A stretch of DNA of 64,000 nt from Nostoc sp. CHAB 5844 (GTDB taxonomy: Bacteria; Cyanobacteriota; Cyanobacteriia; Cyanobacteriales; Nostocaceae): assembly GCF_020829595.1 (NCBI RefSeq), contig NZ_JAIVFW010000025.1:30854-94853 (forward strand). Reading direction: 5' to 3'. Each line of letters opens with the position of its first letter. Position 1 is the stretch's first letter. A program made the translations under genes and the position numbers. Below, in pieces: positions 39,627 through 48,412 of the stretch. Under the pieces are notes generated by a model. That model worked only from the letters and a program-made list of their open reading frames with translations. It did not search any database and was not told the DNA's origin.

Positions 39627-40856
39627 TCAATCACTCCCAACTACCTCAATCGCCGCCTCTAGTGCGATCGCCACATGAGTCCAATGAGTCCCCCCTTGGC
39701 AATAAACTATATAAGGCTCGCGCATCGGCCCATCCGCCGAAAACTCCAACGTACTCCCCTCGATAAACGTCCCTCCAGCCATCACCACCTGGCTTTCATA
39801 CCCTGGCATTGCATTGGGAACAGGGTCAAGATAAGAACCCACCGGCGAATTCTGTTGTACAGCTTTACAAAAAGCAATTAACTTTTTCGCAGAACCGAGT
39901 TTAATTGCTTGAATCACATCACCACGCGGTGCAAGCGGTGCAGGATTCACCGGATAACCAAGCTTGTCAAAAACATAACCAGTCAGAAAAGTTCCCTTCA
40001 TCGCCTCACCCACCATCTGCGGCGATAAAAATAAGCCTTGGAATAACCAGCGATTTTGGTCAAAAGTCGCACCACCATAACTACCAATACCGGGTGCAGT
40101 CAGACGACAAGCCGCGGCTTCTACCAACTCAGCCCGACCAGCTACGTAACCACCTGCGGTGACGATAGTACCCCCAGGATTTTTAATCAAGGAACCCGCC
40201 ATTAAATCAGCACCAACATGGGTAGGTTCTTTCGTTTCGATAAATTCGCCGTAGCAGTTATCAACAAAGCAAACAGTATCAGGATTTTGCTGTTTGACTA
40301 AATGCACAATCTTTTCGATATCAGCAATTGATAAGCTTGGCCGCCAAGAATAGCCGCAAGAACGCTGAATTAACACCAAACGTGTTTTGTCATCCACTGT
40401 ATGGCTTAAAGCTTGCCAATCCACAGTTCCTTCAGAAGTTAACTCCAATTGGCGGTATTTTATGCCAAACTCAATAAGGGAGCCTTGGCCTTGACCCCGT
40501 AAACCAATTACTTCTTCGAGCGTATCGTAGGGAGAGCCGACAACTGCTAACATCTCATCACCAGGACGGAGTACACCAAATAGGGCGCAAGCGATCGCGT
40601 GAGTTCCCGATACAAACTGCACTCGCACGGCCGCCGCTTCCGCACCCATTACTTCTGCAAAAACTTTGTCTAAAGTTTCTCGTCCTAAATCATCATGACC
40701 ATAGCCACTCACACCAGCAAAGTGGTGCGCTCCTACGCGCTGATTACGAAAGGCATCCAGCACTCTTTTCAGATTATGCTTGACCTGAGCGTCAATTCCA
40801 GAAAAAATCTCTATCAGTGCCTGTTCTGCTTGCCGCAGCTGTTCCAAGCTGTTCAT
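39627..40856 (-). CDS. PLP enzyme, methionine gamma-lyase/aluminium resistance (YnbB) family
   Basis: A 409-aa fold-type I PLP enzyme. The Schiff-base Lys is likely Lys225 in GSLIKNPGG, with Asp199 (FVDNCYGEF) contacting the pyridine nitrogen and GTHAIACALF near residue 84 binding the phosphate. Annotated in databases as 'methionine gamma-lyase family' or 'aluminium resistance protein'; true substrate unproven. Convergent with bciB and divergent from desC. Confidence 0.88.
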   Translation of the reverse strand: MNSLEQLRQAEQALIEIFSGIDAQVKHNLKRVLDAFRNQRVGAHHFAGVSGYGHDDLGRETLDKVFAEVMGAEAAAVRVQFVSGTHAIACALFGVLRPGDEMLAVVGSPYDTLEEVIGLRGQGQGSLIEFGIKYRQLELTSEGTVDWQALSHTVDDKTRLVLIQRSCGYSWRPSLSIADIEKIVHLVKQQNPDTVCFVDNCYGEFIETKEPTHVGADLMAGSLIKNPGGTIVTAGGYVAGRAELVEAAACRLTAPGIGSYGGATFDQNRWLFQGLFLSPQMVGEAMKGTFLTGYVFDKLGYPVNPAPLAPRGDVIQAIKLGSAKKLIAFCKAVQQNSPVGSYLDPVPNAMPGYESQVVMAGGTFIEGSTLEFSADGPMREPYIVYCQGGTHWTHVAIALEAAIEVVGSD

Positions 40857-40941
40857 TACTTCCTCAATAATAAAAAATTATAAATGTGCAGATTTTGCGA
40901 TCGCGCAGATTAGGCTGAACAATTTCAATACAGGTTACTGC

Positions 40942-41760
40942 ATGACAATTGCTACTTCAACTAAACCTCAAATCAATTGGGTAAACACCCTCTTTTTCGT
41001 TGGTCTACACATCGGCGCTCTATTTGCCCTTGTTCCTAGCAACTTTAGCTGGACGGCAGTTGGTGTGGCTTTATTACTTTACTGGGTAACTGGTGGTTTA
41101 GGAATTACCCTAGGTTTTCACCGCCTTGTGACTCACCGTAGTTTCCAAACACCCAAATGGTTGGAATATCTCTTGGTGTTGTTTGGGACACTAGCCTGCC
41201 AAGGAGGGCCAATCGAGTGGGTAGGGACACACCGCATTCATCATTTATATTCTGATAGTGAACCCGATCCCCATGATTCCAATAAAGGTTTTTGGTGGAG
41301 CCACATGGGTTGGCTAATTCACAAATGCCCCGCTCATGCTGACATTCCTCGCTTTACCAAAGATATTGCCGAAGACCAAGTTTATCAGTTTTTAGAAAAA
41401 TATTTCATTCTCATCCAATTTGCTCTAGGTTTTTTATTGTTGTTTCTGGGTGGTTGGCCGTTTGTTGTTTGGGGAATTTTTGTGCGTATTGTCTGGGTTT
41501 ACCACTGCACATGGTTGGTGAACAGCGCTACCCATAAATTTGGCTATCGCAGCTATGAATCTGGCGATCGATCTACTAACTGCTGGTGGGTAGCTTTATT
41601 AGTATTTGGCGAAGGCTGGCACAATAACCACCATGCTTTTCAATACTCAGCCCGTCACGGTTTGCAATGGTGGGAAATCGACTTAACTTGGATCACAATT
41701 CAATTTTTACAATTATTCGGTCTGGCTACAAATGTAAAACTTGCAGACAAAAAACAGTAA
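40942..41760 (+). CDS. desC: Acyl-lipid delta-9 desaturase
   Basis: A 272-aa membrane di-iron desaturase that puts the first double bond into C18 acyl chains of membrane lipids. The three His boxes are HRLVTH, HRIHH and HNNHH; four membrane helices are visible (about 13-35, 36-58, 150-170, 172-195). Length and pattern match the cyanobacterial DesC. It opens the desC-desA-desB cluster; desB is now truncated. In Nostocales these genes respond to cold, but nothing in the sequence here shows it. Confidence 0.93.
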   Translation: MTIATSTKPQINWVNTLFFVGLHIGALFALVPSNFSWTAVGVALLLYWVTGGLGITLGFHRLVTHRSFQTPKWLEYLLVLFGTLACQGGPIEWVGTHRIHHLYSDSEPDPHDSNKGFWWSHMGWLIHKCPAHADIPRFTKDIAEDQVYQFLEKYFILIQFALGFLLLFLGGWPFVVWGIFVRIVWVYHCTWLVNSATHKFGYRSYESGDRSTNCWWVALLVFGEGWHNNHHAFQYSARHGLQWWEIDLTWITIQFLQLFGLATNVKLADKKQ

Positions 41761-41771
41761 GTCGTTTATCA

Positions 41772-41811
41772 TTTGTCATTAGTCATTGGTCTGCCAATGA
41801 TTAATGACAAA
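41772..41811. repeat. STRR hairpin between desC and desA
   Basis: TTTGTCATTAGTCATTGG (41772-41789) faces a near-perfect complement (41794-41811, 17 of 18) over a 4-nt loop. Built from the same GTCATTA heptamers seen elsewhere. Confidence 0.6.
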
Positions 41812-41990
41812 GGAATTACCGAGTAATCAAAATATCCATTAGTCTGTTCTAAAAATAGCCACTAAAAGCTACTTTTGGGTATGCTTAAGTAGCTAAAATT
41901 GCTATAATCCAGAGCGTTAATCTCAAGAAATTTTGCGGCAAGTTACTTTTGGGTGACTTGGTGGAGGAGTTTGTTGTTTTTTAGGTTTTC

Positions 41991-43043
41991 ATGACTACAT
42001 CAATAATCAAGACGCAAGAAATAAGCAAAGACCTTAGTACTTCCCAACTGAGGCTCAAAGATATTATCAAAACTTTGCCAAAAGAATGTTTTCAGCAGAA
42101 TCGCCGCAAAGCTTGGACGCAAGTTTTCATCAATGTTTTGATGGTGGGTTTAGGTTACTATAGTTTGGCAATTTTTCCCTGGTTTCTCTTGCCTATTGCC
42201 TGGATTTTTACAGGGACTGCTTTAACAGGTTTTTTTGTTATCGGACATGACTGTGGTCATCGTTCATTTGCCAAAAGACGCTGGGTGAATGATTTAGTTG
42301 GGCATATATTTATGATGCCGTTAATTTACCCTTTTCACAGTTGGCGAATTAAGCATAATCATCATCATCAACATACTAATAAGTTAGATGAGGATAATGC
42401 TTGGCATCCCATCCGACCGGAAGTTTTTGCAAGTTGGGATAAAACTCGTCAATCTGCTTTTAAATTGTTCATGCGGAAGCGCCTCTGGTGGGTAGGTTCT
42501 ATTGGACATTGGGCGGTTGTGCATTTCGACTGGCGCAACTTTAAAGTTAAAGACCAAGCAAGTATTAAACTTTCGGTTGCTGTAGTTGCGATTTTTGCAG
42601 CAGTTGCATTTCCAACTCTCATCGCTACAACTGGTATTTGGGGATTTGTTAAATTCTGGCTTGTGCCTTGGTTGGTTTATCATTTCTGGATGAGTACCTT
42701 CACCATTGTTCACCACACATTTTCAGATGTTCCGTTTGAGGAAAAAAGCAAGTGGAACGAGGCAATGGCACAGCTATTTGGTACTATTCATTGCGATTAT
42801 CCTCGTTGGATAGAGTTCCTCTGCCACGATATTAACGTCCACGTCCCCCATCACCTTTCTACTGCTATTCCCTCATATAATTTGCGTTTAGCTTACAGCA
42901 GCATTAAAGACAATTGGGCAAATTATTTGCATGATGAACTTAAGTTTTCTTGGTTTTTAATGAAGCAAATTACAGACCAATGTCAACTTTATATAACGGA
43001 TGTTGGCTACCAAACTTTTAACAAATACTACGCAAAGAAATAA
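41991..43043 (+). CDS. desA: Acyl-lipid delta-12 desaturase
   Basis: A 350-aa membrane desaturase that makes linoleoyl lipids from oleoyl lipids. The His boxes are HDCGH, HNHHH (with the following QHTN) and HVPHH. Four membrane helices in two pairs are visible (about 42-66, 68-85, 190-215, 222-238). It follows desC by 230 bp and precedes the desB fragment by 215 bp on the same strand. Confidence 0.93.
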   Translation: MTTSIIKTQEISKDLSTSQLRLKDIIKTLPKECFQQNRRKAWTQVFINVLMVGLGYYSLAIFPWFLLPIAWIFTGTALTGFFVIGHDCGHRSFAKRRWVNDLVGHIFMMPLIYPFHSWRIKHNHHHQHTNKLDEDNAWHPIRPEVFASWDKTRQSAFKLFMRKRLWWVGSIGHWAVVHFDWRNFKVKDQASIKLSVAVVAIFAAVAFPTLIATTGIWGFVKFWLVPWLVYHFWMSTFTIVHHTFSDVPFEEKSKWNEAMAQLFGTIHCDYPRWIEFLCHDINVHVPHHLSTAIPSYNLRLAYSSIKDNWANYLHDELKFSWFLMKQITDQCQLYITDVGYQTFNKYYAKK

Positions 43044-43258
43044 GTAGTTTTACTAAATAGTTAGTCTCAGCTTCTCAAGTTAAGACAGCTAGTATTGTTC
43101 TGCGAATTAAACAGGTTCTGGCAATTATTGAACTGCTGATTATTGCTCAATGAATTGCCAGAATTATTTGTTTTGTGTGTTAATATCACAGGCAACCTAG
43201 AGGTGAATTAAAAATTACCTCTAACAAAGTCCGATTTTATATTTCCCAAAAGAATCAA

Positions 43259-43573
43259 GTGCAATCAATTACCATCCCTTTCGATAGTTCTCATGTCATT
43301 GAAACATCTGAGAATACAACTAAGCTGTCCTTTACTCTTCAAGATTTAAAAGCTGCTATTCCAGATGAATGTTTTCAACCAAATGTTAGCAAGTCGCTGT
43401 TTTACTTTTTCCGTGACATTTTGATTATTAGTTTGCTTTATGCAGTTGCTCACTACCTTGATTCTTGGTTTTTTTGGCCTATTTTTTGGTTAATGCAAGG
43501 AACAATGTTTTGGGCTTTATTTGTGGTTGGGCATGACTGCGGACACCAATCATTTTCTAAGCATAAATTTTAA
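43259..43573 (+). pseudogene. desB: Truncated omega-3 (delta-15) desaturase
   Basis: GTG at 43259 starts a 104-residue frame that follows the N-terminal third of cyanobacterial DesB, ending just after the first His box (VGHDCGHQSFSKHKF, then TAA). The family runs to about 350-360 aa, so the second and third His boxes are missing. The next 195 bp show neither box, so this is a deletion rather than a simple frameshift. The fragment cannot form a di-iron site. Function would be lost unless another desB exists. Confidence 0.85.
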
Positions 43574-43645
43574 TTCTAGGCTGGATATGCTTTCAACATG
43601 AAAATTTTCGACTTGTATGTAGACTGTAGCTCCCCATAGGAGAGT

Positions 43646-43682
43646 AAAGCCTGAGCGGAGGCTTCTTCTGCTCAGGCTTTTC
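43646..43682. terminator. Bidirectional terminator after the desaturase cluster
   Basis: A perfect 11-bp stem (AAAGCCTGAGC 43646-43656, GCTCAGGCTTT 43670-43680) with a 13-nt loop, ending in TTTTC on the plus strand and TTT on the minus strand. It separates the des genes from the convergent phosphotransferase gene. Confidence 0.7.
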
Positions 43683-43768
43683 AATGCAGTTCTGATGAAA
43701 CAAGTGTCTTAGCGAAGCACAAAACTAATCTTCTTCCTACTCCCCACTGCCTACTCTCCAGTGAAAAT

Positions 43769-44665
43769 TTATGTGCAGAAACGCTGACGAAACCAGCGTA
43801 GCCGTCCTTCTAAGCGTTCCAGACTTTGTGGATTTTTCTGCCCGATGATGAAATTCCACAGAGCGGTTTGAAAATTACGTGCTTCCAGAAACAAATCTAA
43901 TAAATCGTTATCTATAGCTAGACCATAACCAATAAGAGCCGCTGCCGCACGTTCAATATCAGTTCCAAATACATGGCTAGAAGCGATTAGACAGGCAATA
44001 TCCCAAGCAATGTGTCCAATAAAAGTGTCCTCCCAATCTGTCCAAAGTACCCCGCGTGTTGTGTTAAGTACATTAGAAAAATTGGAGTCGCCATGCAGTG
44101 GTTGCATCGGTAACTGAAGTTGCTGAAATCTGCTTTTGAGTTTGTGATTTACTGCTTGCAACATTTGGCTATCTCTGGGGCTGAATGCTCCTTGAGATAT
44201 GAGAGAAAACAGCATATTTTCCGACTCACTTAAAGGATCTAAGACTGTCAACTCACCTTCAAAATCTAATAAAGCTTCATGACATTCCCGCAATGCAAGA
44301 CCTGTAATAGTTGCGTCTGGCAGTTCATTGATTTCTTCGACAAAATCCCAAAAGCTTAGGACTAAACCATTGTGCTGATGAGGGACTGGTTGAATAAGAT
44401 TGGTTGGACTAACAACGGGTGCGCCTGCTGCGGTTAAATAACTAGCTACTGCAACTTCTTGAGCAAACCAAGTATCACCAAACCGCACTGTACCCGTTGT
44501 AGTTGCTATACGTGCAACTACAGGGGCAGGACGTAAATGGACAACCAAATTGCTTCTGTCTTGCAAAACGACAGCCTCATCAAATTTTAAACCTTGTTGC
44601 TTGGCGACTTCACAAGCTGCATTTATGGCATTTTTTAGACGAGACTTTTCAGATGGACTAGTCAT
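43769..44665 (-). CDS. Aminoglycoside-phosphotransferase-fold kinase
   Basis: 298 aa with the APH/choline-kinase fold. The catalytic loop PLHGDSNFSNVL carries the Asp and Asn, and WTDWEDTFIGH provides the second metal Asp. The N-lobe has LVVHLRPAPVVARI. The C-terminus has QFRQRF-type basic residues. Such enzymes phosphorylate small hydroxylated compounds; they need not be antibiotic-resistance enzymes. The substrate is not deducible. The preceding hypothetical gene lies 35 bp upstream on the same strand. Confidence 0.8.
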   Translation of the reverse strand: MTSPSEKSRLKNAINAACEVAKQQGLKFDEAVVLQDRSNLVVHLRPAPVVARIATTTGTVRFGDTWFAQEVAVASYLTAAGAPVVSPTNLIQPVPHQHNGLVLSFWDFVEEINELPDATITGLALRECHEALLDFEGELTVLDPLSESENMLFSLISQGAFSPRDSQMLQAVNHKLKSRFQQLQLPMQPLHGDSNFSNVLNTTRGVLWTDWEDTFIGHIAWDIACLIASSHVFGTDIERAAAALIGYGLAIDNDLLDLFLEARNFQTALWNFIIGQKNPQSLERLEGRLRWFRQRFCT

Positions 44666-44700
44666 TATTGAGGAAAAAGAAGACTTTGGTCAGCTTGATG

Positions 44701-45078
44701 CTATTTCAGTATTTCGTCTAGCAAGTTTCTTGCAGGTTGTGCTTTTGCCAGTGCTGCTTGATGATCGCTGTAAGCACGAACTAGGCGTACTAAGCCACTC
44801 ACTCCACCCTTAAGTTGCTCAAGCTCCTCACCAGCTAACAATTCTCCATCCAGCATTCTTTGGATTAGAGGTTTGATATCGCCGACTTCCTGGCGAACTT
44901 TTTGCAGTTTTTCGACGCTACTGAGTAAAGCTTTGAGTGAGTTAAGTATTTCATCAATATCTTGGGCATCTTCTACTGGTTCAGGTGAGTCTTGAACTGT
45001 TACTGCATCTTCTGTATTTGAAGCCACAGCTGGTTCTTGAGCTGACGTTTCACTTTTAGCCCCATTTGACTTTGCCAT
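44701..45078 (-). CDS. Hypothetical small helical protein
   Basis: A 125-aa protein without a family I recognise. Residues 1-45 are acidic and low-complexity (likely disordered); the rest is helical with coiled-coil character (EILNSLKALLSSVEKLQKV) and no Cys or membrane helix. GAGGAAA precedes the ATG, supporting translation. Probably in one operon with the phosphotransferase gene 35 bp downstream. Confidence 0.65.
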   Translation of the reverse strand: MAKSNGAKSETSAQEPAVASNTEDAVTVQDSPEPVEDAQDIDEILNSLKALLSSVEKLQKVRQEVGDIKPLIQRMLDGELLAGEELEQLKGGVSGLVRLVRAYSDHQAALAKAQPARNLLDEILK

Positions 45079-45144
45079 GAATGTTTCCTCAATAATTTTT
45101 TTCAGTCTATCGTTAAACCGCTCATCTCGTTTGTGAACTAACTC

Positions 45145-45266
45145 GGACTTACGCAGAAAGACAGTCTTTTGAGACTGGGTGTAAGGGGTTAAGGGTATAA
45201 GGGTTTTACTGATCTACACCCTCATACCCCTAAACCCCTTGATTTTTTGTTTCACTGCGTAAGCCC
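45145..45266. repeat. 122-bp MITE-like element, GGACTTACGCA termini
   Basis: GGACTTACGCAG (45145-45156) faces CTGCGTAAGCCC (45255-45266). Inside, a ~22-bp imperfect inverted repeat (AAGGGGTTAAGGGT from 45183; complement ending 45240) makes a long cruciform. The shared 11-base terminus links it with the element at 7934-8006. Located 95 bp before the sigma factor gene. Confidence 0.6.
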
Positions 45267-45360
45267 TAAAAATATTGCATTCTCAGATTGGCATTTTTTG
45301 TGAAGCTATTTGATTTATACTTTTAGATTCGTCTGAATTATCGAAAAGTTTGAAAGTTGT

Positions 45361-46314
45361 ATGTCCAGCCTAAGTTCTGACATGGTACGCGTTTATTTGC
45401 AAGAAATTGGTCAATTCCCTTTATTAACATCAGACCAAGAAATAACTTATGGCAGGCAAGTACAGCAAATGATTGCCATTGAGGAGCATAAACAGCAGTT
45501 TAGTCAACAATTACATCGGGAACCAACACTAGCAGAATTAGCGAATTTTGTAAACAAAAGCGAAACTGAAATCACTCAAATACTTCAACTTGGTCAGAGA
45601 GCCAAGCAAAAAATGGTGACAGCAAACCTACGACTGGTAGTGTCGATCGCCAAAAAATATCAGCGTCGTAATCTGGAGTTCTTGGATTTGGTTCAAGAAG
45701 GCGCTATTGGTTTACAACGAGGTATCGAAAAGTTTGACCCCAACCGAGGCTATAAGTTGTCAACTTATGCATACTGGTGGATTAGTCAGGCTATCACCAG
45801 AGCGATCGCCGAAAAATCTCGCACTGTCAGGCTGCCAATTCATGTTAACGAAAAACTGAATCAAATTAAGAAAGTACAGCGAGAATTGTTTCAAACACTT
45901 GGTCGCCGCGCTACTCTGACAGAGATTGCTCAAAAATTGGACTTAGAGCCAAGCCAGATTCGAGAATATCTGAGCGCTGCTAGTGCGACAATTTCTTTAA
46001 ATTTAAAAGTGGGGGATAACCAAGATACAGAACTCTGCGAACTTTTAAGTGATGACGGTATCTCACCCAATGAACAAATCACCCAAGAAATGCTGCGCCA
46101 AGACTTGGATAATTTGTTAGCATTCCTCAAGCCCGTGCAGCGTGAAGTATTAATTTTGCGGTTTGGACTTTTAGATAATCAAGAACGCAGTTTGGCTCAG
46201 ATTGGAGAGAAGCTCAATGTCAGTCGAGAGCGAGTTCGCCAAATTCAGCAGCAAGCCATGACTGCTCTGCGTCGTCAACAACCGGAGATTGGACAATATT
46301 TATTTTCCACATAA
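45361..46314 (+). CDS. Group 2 RNA polymerase sigma-70 factor
   Basis: A 317-aa non-essential, RpoD-related sigma factor. Region 1.2 opens with MVRVYLQEIGQFPLLTSDQE; region 2 has ANLRLVVSIAKKYQRRNLEFLDLVQEG and the -10-reading segment YKLSTYAYWWISQAITRAIAE; region 3 (LPIHVNEKLNQI) and region 4 (LNVSRERVRQIQQQA, the helix-turn-helix) complete it. There is no long region 1.1, as is typical of cyanobacterial group 2 sigmas. An IS110 remnant abuts the stop codon, so the last few residues could be altered. Which Sig type it is cannot be settled. Confidence 0.93.
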   Translation: MSSLSSDMVRVYLQEIGQFPLLTSDQEITYGRQVQQMIAIEEHKQQFSQQLHREPTLAELANFVNKSETEITQILQLGQRAKQKMVTANLRLVVSIAKKYQRRNLEFLDLVQEGAIGLQRGIEKFDPNRGYKLSTYAYWWISQAITRAIAEKSRTVRLPIHVNEKLNQIKKVQRELFQTLGRRATLTEIAQKLDLEPSQIREYLSAASATISLNLKVGDNQDTELCELLSDDGISPNEQITQEMLRQDLDNLLAFLKPVQREVLILRFGLLDNQERSLAQIGEKLNVSRERVRQIQQQAMTALRRQQPEIGQYLFST

Positions 46315-46531
46315 AGGTAAACGCATGATTGGTGGTGGTCGTGGTCATATTCGTGCCTCTGTTGATCTGGGCGCGGTGGTTGCTATTCGTCACAATCGTG
46401 TCATTAAAGCTTTTTATGAACGTCTGATTGCGCGTGGTAAATCTCAAAAATTGCTCTTTAAGCCTAAACCTGAGCTCCAGCAACTGAGGAAGATTCGGCG
46501 GCGCTGCGGAGTGAAGGCGTGTGGGCTTTGA
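46312..46531 (+). pseudogene. IS110-family transposase C-terminal remnant
   Basis: In the frame read from 46312 the protein GKRMIGGGRGHIRAS...VVAIRHNRVIKAFYERLIARGK resembles the Transposase_20 end of IS110 transposases (RHNPVI.AFY.RL...GK). The match ends after about 45 residues and then becomes unrelated sequence. There are no other IS parts nearby. It is a degraded fragment lodged directly after the sigma factor stop codon. Confidence 0.65.
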
Positions 46532-46677
46532 CTATCTAGACTACAAGCCGCAAGTTTTGTCGCCCGTACCAGACACCGCTGAATCAGCCCGCCGCGTTCC
46601 TCAGTTGCGTCAATGCTAAGAGTCCCGATTTTTTTGTTAACGAGCGCTTGAGTTTCAAGACAGTCGCTACATTTATT

Positions 46678-46701
46678 TTTCTATCACCAGAGTGATAGAA
46701 A
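46678..46701. repeat. 10-bp stem hairpin downstream of amylase gene
   Basis: TTTCTATCAC (46678-46687) and its complement (46692-46701) around CAGA. It lies 70 bp beyond the GH13 gene's stop on the minus strand and could end that transcript, though no T-run follows. Confidence 0.5.
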
Positions 46702-46770
46702 AGGGTTATAGCAATAGCCAAGGCAGTTAGGACATCGGTAAATGGTAAAACTGAAACAGCAAAAGACTTT

Positions 46771-48258
46771 TTACTCTGTCACCTGTCCCCTACCGTAGCT
46801 TCCAGCCAAAATGCAACCAGTGCGTGGAGGAAGAGTTAAAGAAAGTTGTTTAGCTTCTCCTTCGTTATTCCAATCGAATTCTGCATAACCAAATAGAAGT
46901 TTGTTGGGTTGAGTTTGCAAACTAGCAATGTCGATATTTGCTTTGGCTGATGCTGTACCAGTATTAACAGCAATTAATAATTCTTCTGTGCCTAAAGTGC
47001 GGGCAAAAACGTAAAGTGTTCCTTGGGCATACAGGACTTGATAATCTCCTATCCGCAAAGCTTGGTAAGCATGGCGAATGTCAATTAATTGGCGGTGAGT
47101 CTGAAAAATTTCTTGATCCCAATTGGCTTCTAAAGGAAAGCCCCGCCGCGAGTCTGGGTCTATTGCACCTGGTAAACCCACCTCATCGCCATAATAAATA
47201 CTCGGCGCACCAGGAAAGGTAAGTAACAGTAGAGTTGACAATTCTATGCTGGCTTTATCACCGCCTGCAATACTCATCAAACGTGCTGTATCGTGACTAG
47301 CAAGTAAGTTGAGTTGAGTTAGCTGAATTTCCCAAGGGTATAGTTCTAATAATTCTTGGATTTTAGTGGCGTACTCGGCGGCAAATAAAGGAGGATAAGG
47401 TTGATAGTCTCGACTTTGGACTTGTTCTAAGACTACGCGATCGCCTGCAGTAAAGGCAATTGTCGGCCCGGCAAATAAATAATTCATCACGCCATCAAAT
47501 TGTGTGCCATCCAACCACTCGCGCGAATCTCCCCAGACTTCGCCCACAATATAAGCTTCGGGGTTAATGGCTTTGACGCGATCGCGGAATTCTTGCCAAA
47601 AACCAGGAGTTTTAATTTCAAATGGTACATCCAACCGCCAGCCATCAACGCCGAATTTAATCCAATATTCGGCAATTTCCATGATATATTCTTTCACCTC
47701 TGGATTGCCGTGGTTAAACACTGGCAAAGCTCGATTATCAGCCCAACCCTCGTAATTAGCCGGAAACTCACCATTATAAGGAGAAAGCGGCCAGCCATGA
47801 ATTTTGAACCAATTCACCCAAGGTGAATGTGGGCCATTTTCCAAAACATCATGGAAAAAGAAAAACCCACGACTCGAATGATTAAATACCCCATCCAAAA
47901 CCACTTTGATATTCCGTTGGTGGGCTGCATCTAGCAATTCTTTGAACGCTTCATTCCCTCCCAATAAAGGATCGACTTGGTAATAATCGTGAGTGTGATA
48001 GCGATGATTACTAGCCGACTGAAAAATCGGCGTGAAATAAATCGCGTTAATCCCTAAACCTTGGATGTAGTCTAATCCCTCAATAATGCCCCATAAATCG
48101 CCGCCTTTATAACCTTGGAGTGTGGGCATTGCTTCCCAGTCTTCCCAACGGGCTTCGTGTAGCAACCGTTTACGGGGCTGTTTGCTTCTAGCAAAGCGGT
48201 CTGGAAAGATTTGGTAGAAAACAGCGTGCTTAACCCAGTTTGGTGTTTGAATTTGCAT
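46771..48258 (-). CDS. GH13 alpha-amylase / neopullulanase-like glucanohydrolase
   Basis: A 495-aa intracellular GH13 enzyme (no signal peptide) cutting alpha-glucans, likely in glycogen or maltodextrin use. The catalytic triad is Asp210 (GWRLDVPFE), Glu240 (VGEVWGDS) and Asp323 (LLASHDTARL). The region I motif is VVLDGVFNHSS. The start YQIFPDRFARS and the region before the barrel suggest the cyclomaltodextrinase/neopullulanase branch; the N-terminal starch-binding domain of those enzymes is absent. Bond specificity cannot be told. Confidence 0.9.
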   Translation of the reverse strand: MQIQTPNWVKHAVFYQIFPDRFARSKQPRKRLLHEARWEDWEAMPTLQGYKGGDLWGIIEGLDYIQGLGINAIYFTPIFQSASNHRYHTHDYYQVDPLLGGNEAFKELLDAAHQRNIKVVLDGVFNHSSRGFFFFHDVLENGPHSPWVNWFKIHGWPLSPYNGEFPANYEGWADNRALPVFNHGNPEVKEYIMEIAEYWIKFGVDGWRLDVPFEIKTPGFWQEFRDRVKAINPEAYIVGEVWGDSREWLDGTQFDGVMNYLFAGPTIAFTAGDRVVLEQVQSRDYQPYPPLFAAEYATKIQELLELYPWEIQLTQLNLLASHDTARLMSIAGGDKASIELSTLLLLTFPGAPSIYYGDEVGLPGAIDPDSRRGFPLEANWDQEIFQTHRQLIDIRHAYQALRIGDYQVLYAQGTLYVFARTLGTEELLIAVNTGTASAKANIDIASLQTQPNKLLFGYAEFDWNNEGEAKQLSLTLPPRTGCILAGSYGRGQVTE

Positions 48259-48412
48259 GGGTAATTTTTTGTACCTTCAGGAGAGATTGTTGCAAATAGT
48301 TGCTGATTTGCGGCTCTCACCTATGATGGAAAAATGGAAAAGAGTTTGATATGTGTACTACCTTTTTGGCAACATTTATCAATATCATTCCCGCAAATTT
48401 CCAGTATCAACA

